DNA of 64,000 nt from DASRDZ01 sp035569495. GTDB lineage: Bacteria; Chloroflexota; Dormibacteria; Aeolococcales; Aeolococcaceae. Both the position numbers and the translations under genes were made by a program. The stretch lies in the NCBI GenBank assembly GCA_035569495.1, contig DATMMX010000057.1, positions 1 to 64,000 of the forward strand, in the 5' to 3' direction. A model generated the notes under the pieces. The model ran no database searches and was not told where the DNA came from. It saw only the letters and a program-made list of their open reading frames with translations. Below are positions 51,216 to 63,578 of this stretch, piece after piece (within the stretch, counting starts at the first letter, position 1; the number at the start of each line of letters is the position of its first letter).

Positions 51216-51828
51216 GGCGCTCGGTCCCTGCACCCCGAGAGCTGAGCTTGGCGAAGTCCTCGGGGGTGTCGATGTCGACGGGGTGATGGCTGGGCGCGTT
51301 GGCGGGGACGGCGGCGACCAGCTCGGGACGGGCGCGGATGACCTGGCGGCAGCCCACGTCACCCCGCAGGGCGAGCAGGTCAGGCCACAGCTCGCGGCGC
51401 ATCACCACCGGGGGATGGAGCAGGCCGTCGAAGCTCAGCGCGGACGCGGGGAGGCCCGACTGCTCCTGCGCTGCGAGGAGGCGGTCGATCAGCGCCGGGG
51501 TGACGTCGGGCTGGTCGCCGAGGATCACCGCGCAGCGCTCCACGGACGCGTCGAGGGCGCGGATACCGGCGTGCAGCGACGTGCTCATCCCCTGCTCATG
51601 CTCGGCGTTGACCACGACGCGCGCGCGCCCCCAGTCGACCGCGTCGCGGATGGCCTCGGCGTTGGCGCCAAGCACGACCACAACCTCGTCCAGCTGCGAC
51701 GCGCAGGCGGCGGCGACCACCGTCTCCAGCAGCGGCCGCCCGGCGACGGGCAGGAGCTGCTTCGGCGACCCCATCCGCCGCGACCCGCCCGCGGCGAGCA
51801 CGATGCCCGCGGAACGACCGCCGCTCAC
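51208..51828 (-). CDS. MocA-like molybdenum cofactor nucleotidyltransferase
   Basis: A 206-aa NTP-transferase making molybdopterin cytosine dinucleotide, the cofactor of Cox/Xdh-type enzymes. The nucleotide-binding motif is GIVLAAGGSRRMGSPKQLLPV. GANAEAIRD, EGMSTSL region (EHEQGMSTSLHAGIRAL) and GDQPDVTPALIDRL are characteristic of MocA/MobA. GTG 51828 overlaps the stop of the XdhC-YHS gene (GTGA), making it the last gene of the cluster B operon. Confidence 0.9.
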   Translation of the reverse strand: MSGGRSAGIVLAAGGSRRMGSPKQLLPVAGRPLLETVVAAACASQLDEVVVVLGANAEAIRDAVDWGRARVVVNAEHEQGMSTSLHAGIRALDASVERCAVILGDQPDVTPALIDRLLAAQEQSGLPASALSFDGLLHPPVVMRRELWPDLLALRGDVGCRQVIRARPELVAAVPANAPSHHPVDIDTPEDFAKLSSRGAGTERPT

Positions 51829-52867
51829 GCGGTCCCCGCGGTGAGGAATCGCGAGGGCTGGGCCTCGAACTGCCTTGCACACCCGGCGCAGCAGAAGTGG
51901 TACGTGGCACCGCCGTGCTCGACGCGGTGCATCGAGGTGGCGACGTCGACGGTCATGCCGCACACCGGATCGGTGGCGAACGCAAGCTCGAGCCCTCGGG
52001 TTGAATCCCCTTGCGGTGCCGAGCCCTCAAGCGCCCGCCCTAAATCTCCCTGCGATGGAGATGCGCCCGCAGCAACCCGCAGTCGCGCAAGCCCCTCACG
52101 CCGCCGCACAACCACATCATCCAGCGCGTGCAGCGCAATCTCCTCCTGCGTGCCCCCACGATGCGCCCCGGCGGGCGTGCGCACCCGTGCGATCTGCGCC
52201 TCATCAACCCCGCGAGCCCGCAACCCCGCCACCACCGCCGCGGCCCTCCGCTCACTCGCCACCAGAGCCACATCCGCAAGCGGCAGCCCCAGAACCGCCT
52301 CCAACCCCTCCTCGTCGTAATGGCCCATCGTGGCCACAACCACCCACACGTCCGGCGCCCCCGCCAGCGTCCCCACATCGTCCAACGACGACAACACCCG
52401 CGACGCACCAGGAAAGTCCGCCGCCACCGCCCCGGGATGCACCGCGCATGTCCTGAACCCACTCACCCCACCGAGCTGCACCAGCATTCGCGCCGCCGGA
52501 CTGTCCCCCACCACCACCAGCAACGCCCGCGGCAGCTGCGGGTCGACGAAGATGTCGAGCGCCCCGCCGCTCGGGCACGTCGTCGCCACGGTCAGCTCAC
52601 CCTCCTCGCGCCGCTCCTCCACCGTCGCCGAGGGCACGATGCGCACCAGCCGCGGCAGCCCGTCGGCGAGGGCTCGCAACGCCTCGCGCCGCACCAGGGG
52701 GTCGGAGCAGCTTCCGCCGACCCAGCCATGCAGCCGCCCGTCGGCGGTGATCACGGCCGCATCACCCGGGTGCGCCGACGTGGGCGACTCGGTGCGCACC
52801 ACCGTGGCCAGCGCGCAGGGCCTGCCCGCCGCCGCGTTGGCGGCGAGCAGCGCGAGCACCTCGTCGT

Positions 52868-52871
<4 letters not shown>
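51825..52871 (-). CDS. XdhC/CoxI-family protein fused to a C-terminal YHS domain
   Basis: A 348-aa protein. Residues 1-290 are XdhC/CoxI-like: SPTSAHPGDAAVITADGRLH, VGGSCSDPLVRREALRALA, CPSGGALDIFVDP, then a Rossmann segment and VRTPAGAHRGGTQEEIALHALDD. Residues about 300-345 are a YHS domain: DPVCGMTVDV, YHFCCAGCARQFEAQPSRFL with Cys positions expected to bind copper or another soft metal. ATG 52871 overlaps the form I coxL stop. Fusion with a metal-binding YHS domain next to a Cu-Mo enzyme suggests a dual Mo/Cu maturation role, which is inference. Confidence 0.9.
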
Positions 52872-56603
<3,732 letters not shown>

Positions 56604-56665
56604 CCACGCACCTCCAACGAGATCCGACCCGCAGCGAGGCAATCGTGCGAGGCAGTTGAGAATTC

Positions 56666-56694
56666 GTAGTAGCACCGGGCGGCGGGCGTGTCAA
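56666..56694 (-). promoter_or_regulatory. Sigma-70-type promoter of the form I cox operon
   Basis: Minus strand TTGACA (56694-56689), a 17-base spacer and TACTAC (56671-56666). Predicted start about 56659, giving a 56-base leader with Shine-Dalgarno, unlike the leaderless genes. Confidence 0.65.
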
Positions 56695-56733
56695 CGCTGA
56701 GCGGGGTCGACCTTCCGAACACGCGTACAGGGG

Positions 56734-57240
56734 ATGGCCGGAGTGCGAGAATCCGTGACTGTGTCTGAACAGCGCCACGTCACCCTGACCGTCAACGGCG
56801 ACCGCCGCGACGCCGTCGTCGAGCCGCGCACCCTGCTCGTCCACATGATCCGCGACGGGCTCGGCCTGCACGGCACCAACACCGGCTGCGACACCTCGTC
56901 GTGCGGCGCCTGCACCGTGCTGCTCGACGGCGAGTCGGTGAAGTCGTGCACGGTTCTTGCGGTCCAGGCCGAAGGCGCCGAGGTGACCACCATCGAGGGG
57001 CTCGCCGCAGACGGCGAGCTGCACCCGGTGCAGAAGGCGTTTCGCGAGAACCACGCGCTGCAGTGCGGGTTCTGCACGCCGGGGATGGTGATGGCGGCGG
57101 TGTCGCTGCTCCGCGAGACGCCGCGGCCCAGCGGTGAGCAGGTGCGCGCTGCGCTGGAGGGCAACATCTGCCGCTGCACGGGCTACCACAACATCGTGCA
57201 GGCCGTGGTGGCGGCGGGCGAGGCGTCGGCGCCTCGCTGA
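56734..57240 (+). CDS. Molybdenum hydroxylase [2Fe-2S] subunit (CoxS-like), cluster C
   Basis: Iron-sulfur subunit of 168 aa. Clusters: GCDTSSCGACTVLLDG with VKSCTV, and LQCGFCTPGMVMAAV with GNICRCTGYHNIVQAV. The frame opens at ATG 56734, but GTG 56761, with GAGAAT 8 bases before it, is a likely alternative leaderless start. It is transcribed opposite to the cluster C coxM and coxL, tail to tail with 10 bases between stops, so it is regulated separately from its presumed partners. Confidence 0.9.
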   Translation: MAGVRESVTVSEQRHVTLTVNGDRRDAVVEPRTLLVHMIRDGLGLHGTNTGCDTSSCGACTVLLDGESVKSCTVLAVQAEGAEVTTIEGLAADGELHPVQKAFRENHALQCGFCTPGMVMAAVSLLRETPRPSGEQVRAALEGNICRCTGYHNIVQAVVAAGEASAPR

Positions 57241-57250
57241 GGGGCGGCGG

Positions 57251-58114
57251 CTAGCTGCGCAGCGCGGCGTCGAGCGCGCGCCGCGTGAGCACGCGGGCCA
57301 GGTGGCGGCGGTACTCGGCCGAGGCGGCGAGGTCGCCGGCCGGCGAGGTGCCGTCGGCGGCGTGCTCGGCGGCGGCGGCGACAGCGCTCGCGTCGCCGTT
57401 GGTGCCGGTGAGCGCCTGCTCCACCGCGATGGCCCGCAGCGGCGTCGCGCCCATGTTGGTGAGCCCGACGGCGGCCCGCGAGACGGTGCCATCGGGCGCC
57501 CGCTCGACCAGCGCGGCGACGCCGACCATGGCCCAGTCCTGGGCGCGGCGGCTGAACTTCAGGTACTCGAATCCATGGCCAGGATTGGGGACGGGGAAGC
57601 GCACCTCGCGCACCACCTCGTCGGGCTGCAGCGCGGACTCGAAGAACCCGATGAAGAAGTCCGCGGCGGCGATCTCGCGTTCGCCACTCGGGCCGCGCAC
57701 CACCAGCACCGCGTCGAGCGTCAGCGCCACGGCGGGCAGGTCGGCGGCGGGGTCGGCGTGGGCCAGCGCGCCGGCCAGCGTTCCCCGGTGGCGCACCTGG
57801 GGATCGCCGACGGTGCTCGCCGCGCGCGCCAGCAGTGGCAGGCGCTGCCGCAGCACCGGGTTGCTGGCGACGTCGTGGTGCCGGGTCATCGCGCCGATGG
57901 CGACGCTGGCGCCGTCGTCGCGCACGTAGGAGAGCTCGCCGCGCAGCCCACCGAGGTCGACCAGGGAGGCCGGGCGGGCCAGGCGCAGCCGCATCATCGG
58001 CAGCAGCGAATGACCGCCGGCGAGCAGCTTGGCCTCCTCACCGTGCTTGGCGAGCAGCGCCACCGCCTGGTCGAGCGTGGTCGGGCGGTGGTAGTCGAAC
58101 GCGGCGGGGATCAT
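57251..58114 (-). CDS. Molybdenum hydroxylase FAD subunit (CoxM-like), cluster C
   Basis: A 287-aa FAD subunit with LLAGGHSLLPMMRLRLARPA and VRHRGTLAGALAHADPAADLP. The second motif has TLAGAL in place of the usual TIGG, a mild departure at the FAD pyrophosphate loop. EVRFPVPNPGHGFEYLKFSR is typical. Its ATG overlaps the upstream coxL stop by four bases (order L-M). Confidence 0.92.
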   Translation of the reverse strand: MIPAAFDYHRPTTLDQAVALLAKHGEEAKLLAGGHSLLPMMRLRLARPASLVDLGGLRGELSYVRDDGASVAIGAMTRHHDVASNPVLRQRLPLLARAASTVGDPQVRHRGTLAGALAHADPAADLPAVALTLDAVLVVRGPSGEREIAAADFFIGFFESALQPDEVVREVRFPVPNPGHGFEYLKFSRRAQDWAMVGVAALVERAPDGTVSRAAVGLTNMGATPLRAIAVEQALTGTNGDASAVAAAAEHAADGTSPAGDLAASAEYRRHLARVLTRRALDAALRS

Positions 58115-60375
58115 CGCGCCGCCCCTGCGCGGGATTGCTCGATCGCCTCCCACACGCGCTGCGGCGTGCACGGCATGTCGACGTGGCGCACACCGAGGTG
58201 GGCCAGGGCGTCGACCACGGCGTTCTGCACCGCGGGCGTGGCGCCCACCGTGCCCGACTCGCCGAGCCCCTTGGCGCCCAGGTCGTTCTGCAGCGTCGGG
58301 GTTTCCATGGCCAGCAATTCGAAGTCGGGCAGCTCGGCGGCGGTGACGATCTCGTAGTCGGCGAACGTCGACGTCAGCAGGTTGCCGTCATCGTCGTAGG
58401 TGATGGCTTCGAGCAGCGCCTGGGCCGCGCCCTGGGCGATGCCGCCGTGGCGCTGCCCCTCGGCGAGCAGCGGGTTCATGATCCGGCCGGCGTCGTCGAC
58501 GGCGACGAAGCGGACCAGGTCGACCTTGCCGGTCTCAGCGTCGACCTCGACGACCGCCAGGTGGGCGCCGAAGGGGAAGCTGCCGCCGCGGGCGACGTAG
58601 CGGTGCTCGACCAGCAGGCCGCCGCTCCGCTCCGCCGCCTCGGCCAGTTCCGCCCAACCCTGGCCGGAACTCGGCACTCCGGCGACGTGGAAGCGCCCCA
58701 GCTCGCGGTCGAGGACGATGTCGGCAGGGTCGGCCTCGAGCAGCTCGGCGGCGAGGTCGCGGGCGCGGTCGAGCATCAGGCCGGCGGCCTCCCCCACCGC
58801 GCTGCCGACGATCTGCACCGAGCGCGAGCCGCCGGTGATGTTGCCCTCGGGGATCAGGCCGGTGTCACCGCTGACCACCTCGATGGCCTCGATGGGGATG
58901 CCCAGGCGATCGCTGACCATCATCGCCCACACGGTGTGATGTCCCTGGCCCTGCGGCGAGGCGCCGACGCGGACCACGGCGCGCCCGTCACTGCGCACCT
59001 CGACGGCCGCGTACTCGCCGCTGGAGCCGGCCGCGGTGATCTCGACGTACACCGACACGCCGATGCCGAGCATTCGCGTGTCGCCGCGCGCGCGCCGCTG
59101 ACGCTGCTCCTCGCGCAGCGCGGCGTACCCGGCGCCCTGCAGCACCAGGTCGAGGGCCTTGGCGTACTCGCCGGAGTCGTAGGTCGCCCCGGTTCTGGTC
59201 GTGAACGGGAATTTCTCAGGGGCGATGACGTTGCGGCGGCGCACCTCGGCCGGGTCCATGCCGATGGCGGCGGCGAAGATGTCGACAGCGCGCTCGATCG
59301 CCGCCGCGGCCTCGGGACGGCCCGCGCCGCGATAGGCGATCACCGGCGCGGTATTGGTGACCACGATCCGGCCGCCCGCCGTGACCTTGGGGATGTCGTA
59401 CACGCCCTGGGCCATCATGCGGGTGAGCTGGGGCAGGAAGGCGCCGATGCCGGCGTAGGCGCCGACGTCCTGGAGGATGTCGAGGTGGTAGGCCTCGATG
59501 CGGCCGTCGCGGCTGCCACCCATCTTGACCCGCTGCACCTGGGCGCGGCCGTGGCCGTTGGCCATCGCCTCGCTGCGCGACTCGCTCCAGCGCACCGTGC
59601 GTCCCGCGGCGCGCGCGGCGACGGCGACCAGCATCTCCTCGGGATTGGTGCCGATCTTGGTGCCGAAGCCACCGCCGACGTCGGGGGCGATCACTCGGAT
59701 GCGCTGGGGCTCGACGCGCAGATGCTTGGCCAGCGCGTCGCGCGCCGAGTGCACGCCCTGGGTGGAGATCCAGAAGGTGAGCTCGCCGCTGTCCGACCAG
59801 CGCGCCGCGGCGCCGCGCGTCTCCAGCGGCGAGGCGGCGACCCGGCTGTTGACCACGCGCTGCTCGACCACCACCTCGCAGCCGTCGAAGATCGAGTCGT
59901 CCACGTCGCCGAACTCGCGCACCGTGTTGGTTCCTGCCGATTCGTGCACGAACGGCGCGCCGCCCGCGGCCAGCTCGGGATCGACCACCACCGGCAGCGG
60001 CTCGTAGTCGACCTCGACCATCTCCACCGCGTCGACCGCCTGGGCGCGCGTCTCGGCCACCACGATGGCCACCGCCTCACCGGCGAAGTTGACCCGGTCG
60101 CGAGCGATCACCGGGCGCGCCATCTCAGCGGGCCCGTTGCTGTCGGGTGGCAGGTCGGCGATGTTCACATCCGCGGCGGTGAGCACCGTGATGACGCCGG
60201 GCATGGCACGCGCGGCGGTGGTGTCGATGCCGCGGATCAGCGCGTGCGCGATCGGCGAGCGGACGTAGACGAGGTGGGCGGCGCCGTCGAGCGGCACGTC
60301 GTCCATGTAGGTGCCGCCGGCCGTGAGCAGCCGGGGATCCTCGATGCGCAGGACGCGGTTGCCGAGGATGCTCAT
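58111..60375 (-). CDS. Molybdenum hydroxylase large subunit, form II (CoxL-like), cluster C
   Basis: Mo catalytic subunit of 754 aa. Active-site loop PVIAYRGAGRPEA (AYRGAGR at 347-353), a form II signature. Cofactor motifs APDVGGGFGTKIG, ASPQGQGHHTVWAMM, and KGLGESGTVGATPAVQNAVV with the catalytic Glu. It lacks the Cys ligand of CO dehydrogenase. The physiological substrate is unknown; glyceraldehyde/aldehyde and heterocycle dehydrogenases are in this group. The ATG at 60375 has TACCGT about 11 bases upstream. Confidence 0.93.
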   Translation of the reverse strand: MSILGNRVLRIEDPRLLTAGGTYMDDVPLDGAAHLVYVRSPIAHALIRGIDTTAARAMPGVITVLTAADVNIADLPPDSNGPAEMARPVIARDRVNFAGEAVAIVVAETRAQAVDAVEMVEVDYEPLPVVVDPELAAGGAPFVHESAGTNTVREFGDVDDSIFDGCEVVVEQRVVNSRVAASPLETRGAAARWSDSGELTFWISTQGVHSARDALAKHLRVEPQRIRVIAPDVGGGFGTKIGTNPEEMLVAVAARAAGRTVRWSESRSEAMANGHGRAQVQRVKMGGSRDGRIEAYHLDILQDVGAYAGIGAFLPQLTRMMAQGVYDIPKVTAGGRIVVTNTAPVIAYRGAGRPEAAAAIERAVDIFAAAIGMDPAEVRRRNVIAPEKFPFTTRTGATYDSGEYAKALDLVLQGAGYAALREEQRQRRARGDTRMLGIGVSVYVEITAAGSSGEYAAVEVRSDGRAVVRVGASPQGQGHHTVWAMMVSDRLGIPIEAIEVVSGDTGLIPEGNITGGSRSVQIVGSAVGEAAGLMLDRARDLAAELLEADPADIVLDRELGRFHVAGVPSSGQGWAELAEAAERSGGLLVEHRYVARGGSFPFGAHLAVVEVDAETGKVDLVRFVAVDDAGRIMNPLLAEGQRHGGIAQGAAQALLEAITYDDDGNLLTSTFADYEIVTAAELPDFELLAMETPTLQNDLGAKGLGESGTVGATPAVQNAVVDALAHLGVRHVDMPCTPQRVWEAIEQSRAGAAR

Positions 60376-60462
60376 GTCGCCGGACAACGGTAGCGGATCG
60401 GAGGCGGCGGTCGAGACGGTAGGCTGGTCGCAGTCGATCAGGCAGGCGATGGAGGCAGAGGC

Positions 60463-60888
60463 ATGGCCGTCACGAGCAGAGCGGACGCGACCTGGACCGG
60501 CGACCTGGCGTCGGGCAGCGGCACGGTGCGACCGGCCAGCGGCGCCTTCCCCGAGGTGACCCTGACCTGGCGGCAGCGCTCCGAGACGCGCGAGTCGGGC
60601 ACCAGCCCCGAGGAGCTGATCGCCGCGGCGCACGCGGGGTGCTTCTCGATGGCGCTGTCGGCGGGACTCGGCCGGGCCGGGACTCCGCCGGAGCGGCTCG
60701 ACACCTCGGCGGCGGTGACCTTCCAGGGGGGCGAGGGCATCACGGGCATCCACCTGACCGTGCGCGGCGTGGTGCCGGGGATGGACGCCGATGCGTTCGT
60801 CAGCGCGGCGGAGGCGGCCAAGGCGGGGTGCCCGGTGTCGAAGGCGCTGGCGGCGGTGCCGATCACTCTCGACGCTGCGCTCGCCTAG
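60463..60888 (+). CDS. OsmC-family peroxiredoxin
   Basis: A 141-aa OsmC/Ohr-type thiol peroxidase reducing organic hydroperoxides. The first redox Cys is in AAAHAGCFSMALSAGLGRAG and the second in AAKAGCPVSKALA, both in OsmC spacing. TSPEELIAAAHAGCFSMAL is the OsmC-subgroup signature. GGAGG lies 8 bases before the ATG. Divergent from the cluster C coxL. Confidence 0.94.
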   Translation: MAVTSRADATWTGDLASGSGTVRPASGAFPEVTLTWRQRSETRESGTSPEELIAAAHAGCFSMALSAGLGRAGTPPERLDTSAAVTFQGGEGITGIHLTVRGVVPGMDADAFVSAAEAAKAGCPVSKALAAVPITLDAALA

Positions 60889-60904
60889 GCATCTGACGTG
60901 CGGG

Positions 60905-60949
60905 TTGCGGCTGGTGGCGGCCGTAACCCGGCTTGCGGCTGGTGGCGGC
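60905..60949 (+). repeat. Tandem-like 17-bp direct repeat
   Basis: TTGCGGCTGGTGGCGGC occurs at 60905-60921 and 60933-60949, 28 bases apart, between the OsmC stop and the stop of the small secreted protein. No function is evident. Confidence 0.6.
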
Positions 60950-60962
60950 GCTCAGTTGCCGC

Positions 60963-61136
60963 TCAGTGGATGATGCCGCTCGTGCAGCTCTGCACCAGGG
61001 AGCTGACGTAGCCGCCGACGCCCTGTCCGCCATAGCCCGCGCAGGGGACCAGGCCCGCGTGCGCCGCCGAGGTGGGGATCCAGAGCGCCGCCGTGGTGGC
61101 CAGCGCAGCGATGGTCAACCGCACCTTTGTCCGCAT
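60963..61136 (-). CDS. Small secreted protein
   Basis: A 57-aa exported peptide. Signal peptide: basic start (MRTKVRL), hydrophobic core IAALATTAALWIPTS and AHA cleavage site. The mature part of about 31 residues is Gly/Ser rich with two Cys (VPCAGYGGQGVGG, VQSCTSGII), likely forming one disulphide. AGGAG lies 7 bases before this ATG; an ATG three bases earlier is possible. No family recognised; small disulphide peptides of this kind can be spore or envelope structural proteins or bioactive peptides. Confidence 0.75.
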   Translation of the reverse strand: MRTKVRLTIAALATTAALWIPTSAAHAGLVPCAGYGGQGVGGYVSSLVQSCTSGIIH

Positions 61137-61233
61137 CATCGGTCTCCTCTGTCAGCACCTCCGGCGGGCGCCCTTCTCCCCGGTAGGACTCGGCCTCGCC
61201 TTCCGGCGTTGCATGCCTCCGCCGGCGCCGGCG

Positions 61234-62847
61234 TCAGTGGTGGCGGGTGTCCGACTCCAAGCGCGGCGGTGGCGTGACCACCAGGCGCGCCCGCTGGACG
61301 CGCAGTCGCGGCGGCGACAGACCCGCACGGCCGCTGCCGGGCACCCATGTGGCCTCGACCTCAACCCAGGTCCCGATTTCGAGCACATCGGTCGAGGTGA
61401 GGTGGACGTTGACGGGGGCGTCAGGTGCGGGGCCACAGGCGTGCACCCAGCGGGTCAGGACGTGGTCGCCGTCGTCGCCGCGGGCGGTGACCTGGCCGAT
61501 GAGCCGGAGCAGGCGGCCGTCGAGTGAGATGCCCGCGTGGGCGCGCAGGGTCACCTCGTAGAGCGTCATGTCCTCGGCGTGTCGCCGCCGTGCTCGCGTT
61601 GCGACCGCGAGTGCGGCGACCGCCGAGCCCGCGATGACGCTCGCGGTTTCCGTGGCGGGGGGTGCGGAGCCTGTGTTCGGCGTCGCGATCACCGGCGCGT
61701 TTGCGGAGGGTGGGGCGGGCGGCGCCGGTGACGTCGCCGGTGGCGGCGCGTAGGTGGGCTGCACGCCTGCAGGGATGGCGCCGTTGACAAGGTGGATCGG
61801 GTTGGTGAGCGCTTCCATGTCGAGGTATCCGCCGGTCGGGTTCCCCGCGGGAACATTCATCTGCCCGTGCAGCTCGGCGCGGACGAAGCCGCCGCTGCTG
61901 CCGATGGGCACGTCGAGGCGCACCGTCTGATCGTCCGAGGTGATCGCGAAGGTCTGCGGGACCGCGGGCTGTGCGTCACCGATGTTGCTGTGCAACACGT
62001 GCAGCGTCATGCCCGCGCCGCGTTGCACCGCCACCTCGACGTGGGCGACGTCGCTCGGGTCGCCGTAGATGCTGCCGCCGACCACCTGGTGCTGACCTTG
62101 TGGTCCCGCGGCACTCAGGTAGATCGCGGCGCCGTCGATGGTGCGGGTGATGAAGTTGCGGCCCTGGCGGAGCGCGTCGACGATGTCGCCCTTGGAAAGG
62201 TTGGCGGCGTAGACGTGGTTGGTCGGCGTGCCCAGCAACGTGATGCCGGCGCTGCCCAGTCCGTGGATGTCGGAGCCGCCGTTGGCGTGGATGCGCCGTC
62301 CCTGGCGCAGGTAGACGTCCCACTGGCGCACCGACGCGTCGTCGTCGGGCTGGTACAGGCCGGTCCAGACTTCGAGACCGGTGGGGTCCGCGGCCCCGCT
62401 GGGATCGGCGTCGCTGTCGCCGAAGAACTGCCAGAGCAGGTTGGCGCCGTACGGGTGCGCGGCGGCGACATATGCGCCCAGCTCGCGCGTGATGCGCATG
62501 AACTCGGTGATGCGCGCCTCGTTGGCGCCCAGCGGCACGGCCAGCGGGCGCTGCCGCCCGTCGAGCCATTGGCCGACGTCGATGCCGGTGATCGTCGCGT
62601 GGCCGTGCGCCCAGTTGGTCATCTCCTCACCGGCGATGAGCAGCGTGCCGGTGTTGCCCGCGTCGCGGGCCAGGTGGAAGTTCTGCGAGATGACGTTGTG
62701 GTCGGTCATGGCGATGAAGTCGAGGCCGACCTGCTTTGCGTGCCGCGCCCAGGTCGCCGGGTCCTGCGCGGTGTGCGAGCCCCATGCGTCGCTGCTCTCC
62801 GGCGTGTGCGCGTGCAGGTCGCCGCGGTACCACGCCGCGCCGGCCTG
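61234..62847 (-). CDS. PHP-domain (CehA/McbA-like) metallohydrolase, C-terminal part of a frameshifted gene
   Basis: The larger part of a Tat-exported hydrolase. Metal-binding PHP motifs are intact: YRGDLHAHTPESSDAWG, FIAMTDHNVIS, GEEMTNWAHGHATI and HANGGSDIHGLG. After the catalytic domain come a beta-rich region, a Pro-rich linker, a membrane helix (SVIAGSAVAALAVATRARRR) and a cytoplasmic C-terminal domain. The reading frame is entered only through a shift at 62844-62846: the upstream frame (from 63389) runs to ...EGIV and continues out of frame. One missing base restores V-x-A-G-A-A-W-Y-R-G-D. Predicted phosphoesterase-type activity. Confidence 0.82.
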   Translation of the reverse strand, partial: QAGAAWYRGDLHAHTPESSDAWGSHTAQDPATWARHAKQVGLDFIAMTDHNVISQNFHLARDAGNTGTLLIAGEEMTNWAHGHATITGIDVGQWLDGRQRPLAVPLGANEARITEFMRITRELGAYVAAAHPYGANLLWQFFGDSDADPSGAADPTGLEVWTGLYQPDDDASVRQWDVYLRQGRRIHANGGSDIHGLGSAGITLLGTPTNHVYAANLSKGDIVDALRQGRNFITRTIDGAAIYLSAAGPQGQHQVVGGSIYGDPSDVAHVEVAVQRGAGMTLHVLHSNIGDAQPAVPQTFAITSDDQTVRLDVPIGSSGGFVRAELHGQMNVPAGNPTGGYLDMEALTNPIHLVNGAIPAGVQPTYAPPPATSPAPPAPPSANAPVIATPNTGSAPPATETASVIAGSAVAALAVATRARRRHAEDMTLYEVTLRAHAGISLDGRLLRLIGQVTARGDDGDHVLTRWVHACGPAPDAPVNVHLTSTDVLEIGTWVEVEATWVPGSGRAGLSPPRLRVQRARLVVTPPPRLESDTRHH

Positions 62848-63389
62848 ACGATCCCTTCCTGCGCCTTGCCCGGGACGAACGCCTGGCCCTGCTTGCCGAA
62901 ATTGAGCGTCACCGTGACGGTGACGTTGGTGGGCACCGTCGCGAGGAACACCGGGACGACCACCGTCCACGTGCCCGGCAGGATGGTGCCCGGGATGAAC
63001 GACTGCGACGCCGACTCCGCGCTGACGAAGAACTGGCTCCGCTCCTCACCGTAGACACCGCGAAACCCCGGCGACTGGTACTGCGCGCCGCGCTGGTCGA
63101 ACAGCCCCGCACCGAGCTTGACGACGTTCGAGTTGTTGACGTCGTGCACCACGCTGACGTCGATCCGGTTCACCTCCGGCGCGGCGGGCACGGTGAACGG
63201 GAAGTACATGTACTGCCCGTAGCCGGCGGCCACGCCGGTCATGGTGATCGTCTGCGACGGCGGCGACGACGCGAGGGCGCGGACGATCGCCGTGGGAGCG
63301 AGAGCGCCACCGATGCCCGCGGCACCGGCGAGCTTCAGGAACTCGCGGCGATTGCGACCGACGCCCGGAACTGGGGGGTTCGAGGGCAC
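62706..63389 (-). CDS. Tat signal and N-terminal domain of the frameshifted PHP metallohydrolase
   Basis: N-terminal part, 227 codons as read. The twin-arginine motif NRREFLKLAGAAGIGGALAP predicts export through the Tat pathway. Residues about 40-180 are a beta-sandwich (MTGVAAGYGQYMYFPFTVPA, IPGTILPGTWTVVVPVFLAT). From about 62846 onward (the last 47 codons) the frame is wrong and gives Arg-rich, non-homologous sequence. Joined with the 61234-62847 part the product is about 719 aa. Whether this is a real mutation, programmed shift or assembly error cannot be decided here. Confidence 0.82.
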   Translation of the reverse strand: MPSNPPVPGVGRNRREFLKLAGAAGIGGALAPTAIVRALASSPPSQTITMTGVAAGYGQYMYFPFTVPAAPEVNRIDVSVVHDVNNSNVVKLGAGLFDQRGAQYQSPGFRGVYGEERSQFFVSAESASQSFIPGTILPGTWTVVVPVFLATVPTNVTVTVTLNFGKQGQAFVPGKAQEGIVRPARRGTAATCTRTRRRAATHGARTPRRTRRPGRGTQSRSASTSSP

Positions 63390-63578
63390 CCACCGACGTT
63401 AGCGACGCGGGGATGAATGCCGGGCGATGAGGTGGTTAAGGAGCCGTGACCCGCCACGGGTTGCCCCATCGACAGGGACGGCCCGCGTCCACGCTGACAG
63501 ATGCGCATCCAGGCGCCCGACGGTCCCCGCGCGCACACTGGAGGCATCGACGTGTCACCGCCACGCAGGAGAGACGCG

